A stretch of DNA of 30,917 bases from a bacterium (GTDB lineage Bacteria > Bacillota_I > Bacilli_A > Mycoplasmatales > Mycoplasmoidaceae), in NCBI GenBank assembly GCA_017633195.1, contig JAGBPV010000041.1, positions 1 through 30,917 on the forward strand, in the 5' to 3' direction. The translations under genes were made by a program, and so were the position numbers. Positions 10,546 to 20,210 of the stretch are shown in pieces. Positions within the stretch are counted from its first letter, which is position 1. Every line of letters starts with the position of its first letter. The notes under the pieces were generated by a model, which was not told where the DNA came from, searched no databases, and saw nothing but the letters and a program-made list of their open reading frames with translations.

Positions 10546-10894
10546 CTTCAAGAATTTGATATAAGTATTTTGCACTTTTTGTAATTATTGTAATGGTGTT
10601 ATTTGATTTCATAATTCCAATTGCATCACAAAATTGTTTTAAATGATCAATATCTAAATTATTAAGATTTTTTAAGGTTAGTTTTAGTGAACTATCACTC
10701 ATCATTTTAAATTCAAGTAAATTTTGTGGACCATTTAGTAAAGAAAATAATGTATCAATATTAAAATCTTTTTTTACATTAAAATCATTACCTTGGTTGT
10801 TTTGCATTTGTGCTTTTCTTTTTAAATGTCCAAATGACAAAAAATTTAAGACTTTTGCTTTCATACTAATTTTTTTCTTATCATTATTTGCCAT
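10532..10894 (-). CDS. Small protein resembling a PTS EIIB domain without the active cysteine
   Basis: 120 residues. A basic N-terminal segment (KKKISMKAKVLNFLSFGHLKRKAQ) precedes a domain of about 75 residues whose pattern recalls the glucose-type PTS EIIB fold: NLLEF, then SLKLTLKNLNNLD, HLKQFCDAIGIM and NTITIITKSAKYLYQIL. In true EIIB domains a Cys in C.TRLR is phosphorylated; here that region (MMSDSSLKL) has no Cys, so phosphotransfer is unlikely, and the only Cys lies in another helix. Stand-alone EIIB-like proteins are known in mycoplasmas. GGAGAT precedes the ATG. It sits between nadK and the membrane protein upstream of atpB. Assignment is by pattern only. Confidence 0.55.
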   Translation of the reverse strand: MANNDKKKISMKAKVLNFLSFGHLKRKAQMQNNQGNDFNVKKDFNIDTLFSLLNGPQNLLEFKMMSDSSLKLTLKNLNNLDIDHLKQFCDAIGIMKSNNTITIITKSAKYLYQILEDARK

Positions 10895-10913
10895 ATTTAT
10901 CTCCTAAAATATA

Positions 10914-11720
10914 CTAAAAACAATTTTTTAATCTTTTTAAAACATCATTAATGCTATTGCTCATAAAGATTTCACATTTTGCTTTTAAAAGTTTAATTTT
11001 AATATATTTTGTTTGTTTTAACTTATTTGATCTTATAAAATCTCCATCACAAATTAATTCTCAAGTTTGATCACCTTCATTTATTATTCAAGTAATTTCA
11101 ACTTTATCATCAAACAAAAAAGGATTTGTGATGTTTAGATATTTTTTGTTATTAATTGGTAATATAAAACTTAAACAAAAAAGATTTAATGATGAGAAAC
11201 AAATTGGTCCGTTATTTGATTTATTAATTCCAGTAGAACCAGTTGGTGTACTAAAAATTAAACCTGTGCCAGCATAATTTAAAAATTCAAGATCATTTAC
11301 TAAGATTTTGCCTTTTAAAGTAAAAGGATTTTGAATAACAAGATCATTTAAACTTACACAGGTTTGTAATAAATTATCTTGCATATCATAAAATTCTGTT
11401 TTTAAAATGTAAGGATGAAAATAATTTTCTTGTGAAATTAAAGAAAACAAAAAATTCTTATTATTTTTTAATTCTTCATAACTTCCAGCAGTATAAAACC
11501 CTAAAGTTCCAGTATTTATACCAATTAATTTTATTGTTTGATTATAAAAATGATTAAAAGTATATAAAAAAGTTCCATCTCCTCCAAGACTAAAAATATA
11601 TTGTGGGTTTAGTGTGTCATAAATTCAATCTTCATCTAATAGTTCTTTAATAGATGAAAGGTAATTTTGTGGAATTTCTTTATTTTTATATTGGTAAAAT
11701 AAATATTTATATTTCTTCAT
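10914..11720 (-). CDS. nadK: NAD kinase
   Basis: 268 residues. Phosphorylates NAD to NADP using ATP or polyphosphate in the cytoplasm. The diagnostic motifs are present: GGDG at residues 46-49 (SLGGDGTFL), NTGTLGFY at about 69-76, and the substrate-binding STPTGSTG followed by NKSNNGP. The length is close to the short mycoplasmal NAD kinases. Two TGA-coded Trp lie near the C-terminus (TWIINEGDQTWELICDGD, with the conserved D-G-D). It reads away from lgt across 44 bp and has a -10 box only 5 nt before the ATG and no Shine-Dalgarno. Only 19 bp separate it from the EIIB-like gene, so it probably heads the transcript leading into the atp genes. Confidence 0.92.
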
Positions 11721-11764
11721 TTTTCACTATAAAAAAATTATATATTAAATGATAAAATGAACAT
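11721..11764. promoter_or_regulatory. Compact divergent promoter nadK / lgt
   Basis: Only 44 bp separate two divergent start codons. On the minus strand TATAGT (11726-11731) and TATAAT (11737-11742) face nadK. On the plus strand TATATT (11741-11746) and TAAAAT (11753-11758) face lgt. With these spacings one or both transcripts would begin at or within a few bases of the ATG. The two directions share the same DNA, so they may compete. Confidence 0.55.
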
Positions 11765-13033
11765 ATGATAACTTTTGATGTTCATGGTAGTTGTGTACAC
11801 TCAAATCCTGTTCAAACTGCTTTCTATTTAGGACATTTAGATGTACATTGATATGCAATTACTTATTTATTAGGTTTTTTAATAGCAATCATTATTGGTT
11901 GTATTAAAATGCATTATTACTATAAAGTTTCATATGAACCTTTTTTTTGATATGCAATTATGGCTATTCCTGGTGCAATATTAGGTGCTAGATGTTGATC
12001 TTATATTATTGGAGATGCCAAGTTTACAACACCTAATCCTTGAGATGCTTTTTTGCAATTTTTTGGAGGAGATGGAGCTGGTGGAATTGCTGGATTAGCA
12101 ATTTTAGGAGGGGTTATTCTTGATGTCATTATTGCTTTAATATGATTTCCATTAATCTTAAAAAGAGCAAAATATAGTGTAAGAGTAATTAATGAGCAAG
12201 GTATAGAAACTTTAAAAAGAACAAGTAGTTGAATTTATGCTGATGCTATTGTTCCTTTAATAGTATTAGGTCAAGCAGTAGGAAGATGGGGAAACTTTAC
12301 TAATCATGAGGTGTTTGGAGATTTAACAACTGCAAACAATCTTGATTTTTTAGCATATATGATTCCTAGTGTATTTGATAATATGTACATCATTCCACAG
12401 CAAGCAACTTATGTTAATTTACCAGAATTAGCAAACTTCTATCAACCATTTTTCTTATATGAATCTTTTGGTGATATTATGCTTTGAGCATTATTATATT
12501 TTGTTATAGAAAGAATTAGATGGATAAAAAGAGGTTCTTTGGCTTGTGGATATTTCATAGGGTATGGAATCATAAGAAGTGGGATGGAATTAAATCGATA
12601 TGGATTTGATTTTATTGATGAAAGAGATATTCCTTATGGAAGTAATGGATATAGTTTAATGAAATTTGGATATGACAAGGATTATGTTACTGCTTGCTTA
12701 TTTATTATTTTTGGTGTAATTGGGTTTGTTTTTGTAAATCTATATGTTTATAAAGCAAGAACTTATAAAATATGAAGTTTTCTTTTACAAAAATTTGCTT
12801 ATCCATTTGCAATGAGTTTTTATAAATTAAAACAAATGCAATTATTGAATCAAAAGAAAAGTCTTCAATTAAATAAAAATCAAAGAATTAGTTTAAGTAC
12901 ACTAAATACTAAATTAGAAGAAACTGATAAGAATATCAAAAGAATTAAATTATATTTATCATCATTAAAAGCATATGATCGAACTAAAGATTTAAAATAC
13001 TATTATGCAGATTTTGATTATAGAAATAATTAA
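11765..13033 (+). CDS. lgt: Prolipoprotein diacylglyceryl transferase with C-terminal extension
   Basis: 422 residues. Lgt transfers diacylglycerol from phosphatidylglycerol to the lipobox cysteine of prolipoproteins in the membrane. The signature GRWGNFTNHE is at residues 173-182, preceded by VPLIVLGQAV; other family parts are the first helix region (WYAITYLLGF), PGAILGAR and the last helix region YGIIRSGMEL. Seven or so membrane helices are apparent. Beyond the last helix there is a hydrophilic tail of ~80 residues (KLKQMQLLNQKKSLQLNK onward) with coiled-coil character, longer than in most Lgt. ATG at 11765 is the first start after an in-frame stop. Many Trp are TGA. It leads the lgt-trxB-whiA operon. 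Confidence 0.95.
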
Positions 13034-13064
13034 AATTTAGTTGATTAAAGGATTCAAATAATTT

Positions 13065-14033
13065 ATGTTAAAACTTAATATTCCTAGTGAAGAAACTAGA
13101 TATGATATTTTGATTATTGGTGCAGGACCTAGTGGTTTAACTGCAGCTATGTATGGTGCTAGAGCTGATTTAAAAGTATGTTTTATTGAAGGAAGTACTC
13201 CTGGAGGAAAAGTTACAAGTACAGATAAAATTGAAAACTATCCAGGTTTTGAAACAATTGTTGGTGCTGATTTAGCATTAAATATGTTTCAACAAGCAAA
13301 CAAATTAAAAGCACAATATAAGTATGGTTGAGTTGAAAGCATCAATAAAGATGAAACAAACCATATCTTCATTGTTAAAACTAAAAAGAATGAAACTTAT
13401 TATGCTAAAGTTGTAATTATTGCAACAGGAATGAAAGAAAGAAAATTAGGATTGAATAATGAAGATAAATTTGAATATAAAGGCATAAGTTATTGTGCAG
13501 TTTGTGATGGAAGTTTATATCAAAATAAAGATGTAGTTGTAATTGGTGGTGGAAATAGTGCTGCACAAGAATCTTTATATTTAGCAAATATTTGTAATAA
13601 AGTTTATTTAGTGCATCGAAGAAATGAATTTCGATGTGAAGCAATTTTATTAAATCAAATAAAAAATAAAGAAAATATTGAAATCTTAACTCCTTATGTT
13701 GCTAAAGAATATGTCGGAGAACAAAACATAACTGGTTTAATTATTAAAAATGTTGATACAAGTGAAGAAAGATTGCTAAATGTAGCATGTATTTTTCCTT
13801 ACATTGGTTTTAATCCAAATACCCAATTCTTAACAAACTTAGATATTTTAAATGAACAAAAACAAGTAATAACTGATCAATCAAAAAGAACTAAAATCCC
13901 TGGATTGTATGCGATTGGAGATGTTACACAAAACAATTACAGACAAATAACAACAGCAAATAGTGATGGTACAATTGCAGCACTTGATGCTATTGATTAT
14001 ATAAATAAAAATGCCAATTACTGAAGTTGATAA
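13065..14033 (+). CDS. trxB: Thioredoxin reductase
   Basis: 322 residues. FAD enzyme that reduces thioredoxin with NADPH; its substrate is made by NAD kinase encoded nearby. FAD motif GAGPSG at residues 19-24, redox-active CAVC at 144-147 (YCAVCDGS), NADPH-binding GGGNSAAQE at 161-169 and HRR at 184-186, and the C-terminal FAD motif GLYAIGDV followed by RQITTANSDGTIAA. A TGA-coded Trp at residue 89 and two TGA codons near the end (NYWSW) mean the frame closes at TAA 14031-14033. AAAGGA lies 12 nt before the ATG. It overlaps whiA by 23 bp. Confidence 0.97.
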
Positions 14034-14919
14034 TTTTACTAAAATCATTAAACATGAATTAATTGTTCAAAAATATTCATTAAAAGAAGAAAAATTGATT
14101 TTATATGGTTTTTTCTTCCAAGATTTTTTGTTAAATACAACTAAAGTCAATTTTAAATTTAATTTGATTTCTGATTTTATTTTAAATATATTATCTAAAA
14201 ACTTAAAGTTTAAAAAAGAAGAATTAATTAAAAAAAATAACACGATTTCTTTATTGATTAAAAAAAATAAGAATACTGATCTTTTTCAAAATGAAATTAA
14301 TGAAGTTTTATTAAATATTCAAAACAATCAACTAAATAAGCAAGATTTTTGATTTTTTTTAATTGGTTGATTTTTAAAAAGTGGAAGTATTAGTGATTTA
14401 AAATCAAACACTTATCATTTAGAACTTAAATTAAAAGCAAATGAATTATTTAATATTTTTATTGATTATTTCATGAAACATAAACTACCATTTAAAAATT
14501 TAATTAGAGATAATTATTGTTTGTTTTATATAAAAAAAATTGATGATATTTCAGACTTCTTAAAAGGTTTAAAAGCAATTGATAGTATGATGAAACTTGA
14601 AGATAAACGTATTGAAAAAGATTCAAGTAATTATTTGCAACGTTGAGAAAACTTAGATATATCAAATAGTTTAAAAACAAACTTATCAAATGAACATCAA
14701 TTAAATTTAATTAAAAAAATTAAGAAATTAAATCTTGAAGATGAATTAAAAGATAAAGAAAAAATTATTCTAAATTATAGAATCAAATATAAAAATTCTT
14801 CTTTAAGTCAATTAGCAAATACAATCAATAAAGAACTTAAACAAAATAATTATGTATCTAAAAGTAATATTGCTTATTTCTTTCAAAAATGACAAAAATT
14901 TTTAGATAATAAAAAATAA
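14011..14919 (+). CDS. whiA: WhiA-family DNA-binding protein
   Basis: 302 residues. WhiA proteins combine a LAGLIDADG homing-endonuclease-like fold with a C-terminal helix-turn-helix and act in cell-division and gene control in Gram-positive relatives; in mycoplasmas, control of ribosomal protein genes has been reported. Visible here: N-terminal FTKIIKHELI, a central FLIGWFLKSGSISDLKS (the family's fL.GaFl..Gsi.dp), HLELKLKANELF, and the C-terminal helix-turn-helix region SLSQLANTINKEL followed by VSKSNIAYFFQKW. The start overlaps the end of trxB by 23 bp and has no ribosome binding site of its own, which points to coupled translation. The sequence is diverged and Lys/Asn-rich. Confidence 0.88.
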
Positions 14920-14929
14920 TGAAATTAAA

Positions 14930-14935
14930 TATAAT
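14930..14935 (+). promoter_or_regulatory. -10 box before the 844-residue protein gene
   Basis: A perfect TATAAT lies in the 22-bp gap after whiA, 6 nt before the next ATG. It would start transcription at or next to the start codon, giving a leaderless mRNA. No Shine-Dalgarno is present. Confidence 0.5.
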
Positions 14936-14941
14936 TTTTAT

Positions 14942-17476
14942 ATGAAAAATAATTTTTTAAAAAAAATTTATTATTCATTATTAAGAAACATTTCTTGATA
15001 TGAAATAAATAATAATAAGAATGATACTAAACAACAAACTAAAATTGAACAAAAAATTCTTGAATTATTAAATCCAAGAAGTTTTAGAATTACTAATACT
15101 AACTATTTATCAAGAAATGAAATTCCAGTTTATAGTTTACCTAATTTTTTAATTATCAATTGACCTAAAGGAATTGATAATTCATATTTTAAAAGTTATC
15201 AAGTATTAGAATATTTTAAAGATATTGGAATGATTAAATTCAAATTGACATTGAGTCATGATGTTTCAAAAGAATTTAATCTTAAAGGTTTTGATAATTG
15301 ACAAGATATTTTAAAAAATTGTGAAAATCTTATTACTAAACAATTTAATGATGAAAATGTTACTTCATATTTATCATCATTAAACTTTAAAGTAATTAAT
15401 GGAAAAGTTTTTGATAATACTTTAAATCAATTAATCAAACCAATTTTACAAAATCCTTTTATTAAATTAACTGCTTTAAAAATTAATATTGTTGCAATTG
15501 ATTATTTAAAAGAAGAGTTTACATTGCAAATAAATTGAGATTTAGATGAACAGTTTCAAATATTATTACATTTAAATAGTAAATATATTGCATACATTAA
15601 TGAACAAACAAAATTATTAAATGAATTTGTAACTAAAAATGAGATTATCAAAAATAACATTAAGAATGCAGATTTTACAAAGATTAATGATGAAGATTAT
15701 TTAAATGATATTTGAAAAAAAGATTTAGTTGGATTTGAACAATATCTTGATTTAAAACTAAATATTGTTAATGTTGATTATGTAAATGCATTAGTTCAAA
15801 TTAATTTTTATGATAAAAATAATCAAATTAACATACAAAATCAGTTCAGTATTTTATCCTTAAGAAAAATTATTGAAGACAAAAAGTTTCTTACTTCAAT
15901 TATTTATAACATACAATTTTTAAAAATTTTAAAAGATGCATTTTTAAACAACAATTTAAATGATAAAAATGTCAATGAAATCTTAAATAAATTTGCAATT
16001 AATACTGAAGAATATGAATTAAGATGAAATAGAAATATTAATATTCCTGTATTATTAATTGAAATTACTCATAAAACTAATTCAAATATTTTTGTAAGTA
16101 ACAAAATAACATTAAGTGAACTTTATCATGAATATAGTGATAAATATATTAGTCCAAGTGAATATAATGAACTTACATATAATGATCTAAATTTCTTTGA
16201 TATTTTATTAAAAGAATATAAGACTTTGCCAACTAATCAAGATATTTTTAAATATCTAATATTTAAATATAAAGCAGAATGAAAAGAAATTGTTGCAGAA
16301 AATCCATTTTATATTGAATTTCAAAATGATACTAAAGAAAATGAAACTATACATTTAGTATTAAATATTTTAAGTTTAGGTTCAAGAATAACAAAAGAAA
16401 TTTATAGTGAACAACAAGAAGAAGATTTATTGAATAATTATAGTGAATTGATTGTTAAAAATTCTAAGATTACTCAATATTTAATGCAACTTAGTTTTGA
16501 TGAAATTAATGATATTAAACCAAGAATTAAAGATAAAATTAATGATTTATTAAAACAAAATAATTTATATAATGAAAAATTTAACAATTTTGATATTAAT
16601 TTAGAATATGAAAACCCATACAATTTTTTTAAATTCAATTTTTATAGCATTAATGAACCATCAATAAAAACAACAAAATATCTAAATATCAGTATAAAAA
16701 CATACAGTTCATTGAATAACTTACTATTTAATACTGGTTTTAATGCTACTTTGATTGAATTATTACAATATCTTTTTAATAAAGAAGCTTTTATCAATAA
16801 AGAAGAATTAAATAATTTATTTATAGAAAAAATTAATGGAATTAATTTAACAAATATTGATTATATAAAACAAGATATTGATGAAAATAATTTTAAATTA
16901 GTAATTATTTTTAAATATTTATTTCCAAATATTGACTTTAATATATCTAGATTAAATAAAGAAGCAAATATAAATGATGTTGTAAATGAATTAAGCATTT
17001 ATTTAGCTGATACTTTTAAATATGAACATGATAATGAAAATGAAAATCAAGTTGAAGAATTTAAGCTAAATGAAATTATAAAATTTATTAATCAAGATAA
17101 ATTTAATATTTTACTGAATTATGAAGGAACAGTTAAAGTTACTTGATTTAGTACAAACAATCCAATAATCAGTTACGAAATTGAAATTCCACAAGAAAAC
17201 ATCTTTATTAGTGATTATACATATGATCTAATGCAATTAAGAACTTCATACAGTAGTTTAAAAGAAAATTTTGATATTAATACAAAAGAACAATTGATAC
17301 AAAAAATTCAAACATTAAAAAAAGCTAATTATAATGATGTTAAAGAATTGTGTGATCAATTATTTATAAACAACAAATTTAAGTGATTTAAATTAAATAA
17401 ATTATCATTTTTTGTAAATACAGAGCAAAATATTGATGTTTTCTTTAACAAAGAATTAATTGGTACTTTGAATTAA
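14942..17476 (+). CDS. 844-residue modular protein of unknown function
   Basis: One uninterrupted frame of 845 codons when TGA is Trp (about nine such codons). I do not recognise the family. The N-terminus (MKNNFLKKIYYSLLRNIS) is basic but not a convincing signal, and no membrane helix is evident, so a cytoplasmic place is most likely. The protein looks like repeated units of ~100-120 residues: two or three beta strands (for example LTALKINIVAIDYLKEEF then LQINWDL; YLDLKLNIVNVDY then LVQINFYD; INIPVLLIEITH; FDINLEYENPY then FKFNFYSI) followed by Leu/Asn-rich helices such as LNNNLNDKNVNEILNKF. The repeats are very diverged. It lies 22 bp after whiA on the same strand and is closed by a terminator. 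Composition is extreme: Asn, Lys, Ile and Leu dominate. Confidence 0.85.
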
Positions 17477-17544
17477 TATAAATTCTTGGAACGCATTAAT
17501 TTTTTGTATATTTGTTTTCATAAGAATTTTAATATGATATTAAG

Positions 17545-17570
17545 TTAAGAAAAATCTTAATTTTTTTATT
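17545..17570 (+). terminator. Intrinsic terminator after the 844-residue protein gene
   Basis: A TTAAGA / TCTTAA stem (17545-17550 with 17555-17560) with a 4-nt loop is followed by seven T and further T-rich sequence. It closes the lgt-trxB-whiA transcript, 69 bp after the last stop. The stem is short, so strength is uncertain. Confidence 0.65.
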
Positions 17571-17655
17571 TTTATATAGCAAAATAATTAAGAATAAACA
17601 TAGATATTCAAAATCCAGAATAATTCTTTAAAAAGCAAAAAGATTATTATTTTCT

Positions 17656-18456
17656 ATGTTTAAACAATTACCATCAAAAGAATAATTTGAATTATTCAAA
17701 TTATATGAATCTAATATCCAAAAAATGTATGAATAGAATATCTAGAATATGTTAAACATGGACATGAAATTTGATTTTCTGTCCAAATCTTATCTCTATG
17801 TCTACTTACAAAGTATGGAATTTCCATTTCTTCATGTCAAATTAGCAGAATTATGCACAAAAATCATTTGGCTTGTGAAATCAGAGTAGCACGTAAGATT
17901 TCGACAATAAAAGACACAGCTGCAATGGTTCCAGATTTAGTAAAAAGAGATTACGATAATAAAACTCATAAACAAATTATTCGTGCTAGCGATGTAACTT
18001 ATATAGTTGGAACCTGCGAACCCCCACAAAATTTTGTTTACCTTTTCATAATAATTAATCATCATACTAAGGAAATTGAATCATGAGAATTATCAATGTA
18101 CAATGTTGCAAAAATTAATCATTGATTCATTTACTGCTATTAAGCATAAACTTGCTAAATTAATTGTTCATACTGATCATGGTGCAGATTACACATCAAA
18201 ATCATATCAAAGCACCCTTAACAAGTATCATGCTGCTCAATCAATGTCACTAGTTGGAAATTCACTTGATAACCATGATATTGAATTTTGATTCAGTATC
18301 TTTAAAACTGAATTAATTTATCGGTTATATATTAAGAGAATGTTATTTGTCCAATTAAGCCAAGTAATTGCTGATTATATTTATTACTACAACAATATAC
18401 GCATTCAAAAAAAATTGAACTGGATAATGCCAGTTCAATATAAAAGTCAATTATAA
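17656..18456 (+). mobile_element. Decayed IS3-family insertion sequence
   Basis: Remnants of both IS3 reading frames lie in order. From ATG 17656 an OrfA-like start (MFKQLPSKE, stop, FELFKLYES) is broken by at least three in-frame TAA/TAG codons and then shortened. It is followed by OrfB pieces in two frames (see the pseudogene entry). Intact IS3 elements are ~1.2-1.5 kb; this remnant is ~0.8 kb, so part of OrfA and the OrfB N-terminus has been deleted. No convincing terminal inverted repeats or target duplications remain. Confidence 0.8.
17853..18456 (+). pseudogene. IS3-family transposase OrfB, frameshifted (rve integrase core)
   Basis: The first piece (from 17853) has VPDLVKRDY followed by ASDVTYI, the IS3 pattern leading to the first catalytic Asp; it runs on past 18086 only with TGA as Trp and stops soon after. 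The second piece (18076-18456, another frame) continues the domain: IVHTDHGADYTSKSYQ with the second Asp, then SMSLVGNSLDNHDIEFWF with the catalytic Glu, FKTELIY and the YNNIRIQKKLNW tail that matches the YN..R.H..L..  end of the family. The frameshift falls near 18100-18115. All three DDE residues survive, so the decay is fairly recent, but no full-length enzyme can be made without frameshifting. Confidence 0.85.
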
Positions 18457-18457
18457 T

Positions 18458-18497
18458 AAAAAACACGAAATTTGAATTTTTGTTCAAATTTCATGTG
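18458..18497 (-). terminator. Intrinsic terminator of the polytopic membrane protein gene
   Basis: A 10-bp perfect stem GAAATTTGAA / TTCAAATTTC (18467-18476 with 18483-18492), extended by a CAC/GTG pair on the outside, is followed on the minus strand by TTTTTTATT. It lies just after the stop at 18503. On the plus strand it also sits right behind the transposase remnant. Confidence 0.8.
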
Positions 18498-18502
18498 CTA
18501 GT

Positions 18503-19693
18503 TTAGTTTGATAAATTTTTATTCTTTTGTTTTTCACTATAAACACAAATTGCTCATCAAAAACATAACAAAACAAAATAAGCAAACATTGCTCCAAAGA
18601 TTATACCAAAAATAGCATAAGATCCAAATGTAGGCATGTATAAATTGATACTTGTACTATTAGGGTTAAATTTATTAGTTAAAGCATGAAATAATTCTTG
18701 CAATTTGTTTTTATTATTGATTGAAACAATATCATACAAACCAACATTTTTATTTAAATTAGTTAATGTACCATATACACTAAAAACATTTCTAGTAAAG
18801 TAAACTAAATTATTAGCATCAATAGTTCTTATTGCACCATAAGAAATTCCTAGATTATTATAAATATGTGCTAATTGACTTGTTGTTGGTAATTTATTAA
18901 AAACAAGTTCATTATTCTTATAAATTACAAATGCTGTGTTATTAACACTAAATCAATTTTTTACCATAGCATTAGCTAGTAAAGTTTTATTATTTCCACT
19001 AAAATTATTTAAAATTTGGTTGCTAATATTAATTAAATTATTTCCTTTTCCATTAAAAGTCAAAAATTGACCAACTCCACCAACTTGATGATTAGATACA
19101 GTTAAACCAAGATATTTATAGTTTGCTAATTTATTATTGTATCTTATGCTTGCACTAACAAATGGTAAAGAACAAAAATATACAAATTGATATGCAATAT
19201 AAATCATTCCGTATCCAACAATTTTGAAGTTAGGTGTTCCATGTTTAATTTTACCAAAGATAATTCCACCAAATGTAATATCACATATTGGACTAAACAT
19301 ATGAAACCATACTGTGCTTACTCAAGTATAAGGAGAAACAAATTCTGCAGTTTTTACATAACTTGGTAATAATAAAGTATTAAATCCAACCATTACAAAT
19401 GTAATATAAGCTAATGCACATATTAAGAAATAATTATTATTAAAAATTCTTCTGTTATGTAAAAAAGCATAAAGTAATAAGAATACTCAAAAGATTAAAT
19501 TACCTTGAATGGTTAAATATTGCAAAGAATCAAATCAAATTCCATTTTGTATTTTATAAAAAGTAAATACAACTACTGGAAAAGTTAATAAACAAAAAAC
19601 TAAAGCAAGAATTCTGTCTCAAACTAAAAAATCTTTAAAATAAGGATATTTAGTTTTTAAATAATTTGTAGATATTGTCTGTTTTGTAATCAT
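18503..19693 (-). CDS. Polytopic membrane protein (AIG1/FAR-17a-like pattern, tentative)
   Basis: 396 residues in one frame with TGA as Trp. The first ~220 residues hold about six membrane helices. Two short motifs stand out: YLTIQGNLIFW with Thr61 and VWFHMFSPICDITFGG with His131. A Thr in a T..GN segment and a His before P.D in a later helix are the pattern of the FAR-17a/AIG1-like membrane hydrolase superfamily, in which Thr and His are the active residues; a mycoplasma membrane-protein family of similar design exists (DUF1600, from memory). After the helices comes a ~130-residue extracellular-looking segment (NHQVGGVGQFLTFNGKGNN onward) and a final helix near residues 355-378. The start is ATG 19693 with TATAAT 8 nt upstream and no Shine-Dalgarno. 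Function uncertain. Confidence 0.75.
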
Positions 19694-19701
19694 GATTTTT
19701 T

Positions 19702-19707
19702 ATTATA
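19702..19707 (-). promoter_or_regulatory. -10 box of the polytopic membrane protein gene
   Basis: TATAAT on the minus strand lies 8 nt before the ATG at 19693, in the 103-bp divergent region shared with the small membrane protein gene at 19797. The spacing predicts a leaderless or nearly leaderless mRNA. Confidence 0.5.
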
Positions 19708-19796
19708 AATAATATTTAAAAAAATTTTAATGAATAAATTAAAGCAATAAGAAAGGAGTAGAATTAAAATTTATACTAAAAAGGAGAATTTTTCTT

Positions 19797-20201
19797 ATGA
19801 TGAAAGAATTTATGCAAAAAATTGGTTCAAGTACTGCATTTACTATTTTCTTTATTATTTGAGTACCATTAGTTGCTTGTGGAGTTCAAGGATTAGTTGA
19901 TCATGCAAATGATTGAATAGCATATCAACACGGAAATGAATGATATTGATTTGATGCTAATAATTTAAAATCAGTTGTACAGTATGGTACATCAAGACCA
20001 AGTGGATTTATTACAACTCAAACACTGCAAGTTTGAATGAGATGTTTACAAACTTCATGAGCATTCTTAGGTTTCATGTTATCAACAGTTGTTATTCAAT
20101 GAATGTTATCTGCTCATTTTTCAAGAAAAATTGAAAATACTTTAAATCATTTTAGTTGAACTCACAATAAAGAAAAAGAAAATCAAAATACCAATAATTA
20201 A
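19797..20201 (+). CDS. Small Trp-rich protein with two hydrophobic segments
   Basis: 134 residues. It is open only with TGA as Trp; about ten Trp occur. Hydrophobic segment 1 (STAFTIFFIIWVPLVAC, to residue 28) ends in LVAC, which would pass as a lipobox, so it may be a lipoprotein; alternatively it is a plain membrane helix. A polar loop (NDWIAYQHGNEWYWFD) follows and then a second helix (about residues 84-108, WAFLGFMLSTVVIQWML). The tail is charged (NKEKENQNTNN). AAGGAG lies 10 nt before the ATG; a second GAAAGGAG occurs 30 nt further upstream without an obvious start behind it. It reads divergently from the polytopic membrane protein and ends in a bidirectional terminator. Family not recognised. 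Confidence 0.75.
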
Positions 20202-20210
20202 TTTACCAAA

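Noticed and set aside
13417..13644. Minus-strand ORF inside trxB
   Set aside because: It overlaps a clearly conserved gene, has a His/Leu/Tyr-rich shadow composition and has no ribosome binding site.
17762..18496. Perfect 13-bp inverted repeat (17762-17774 and 18484-18496) as ends of the insertion sequence
   Set aside because: The left copy lies inside the OrfA remnant, downstream of its apparent start, and the right copy is part of the terminator of the membrane protein gene. It would also give an element too short for IS3.
19764..19796. In-frame upstream extension of the small Trp-rich protein from a TTA codon behind a second GAAAGGAG
   Set aside because: TTA is not a credible start, and the ATG at 19797 has its own AAGGAG at a good distance.
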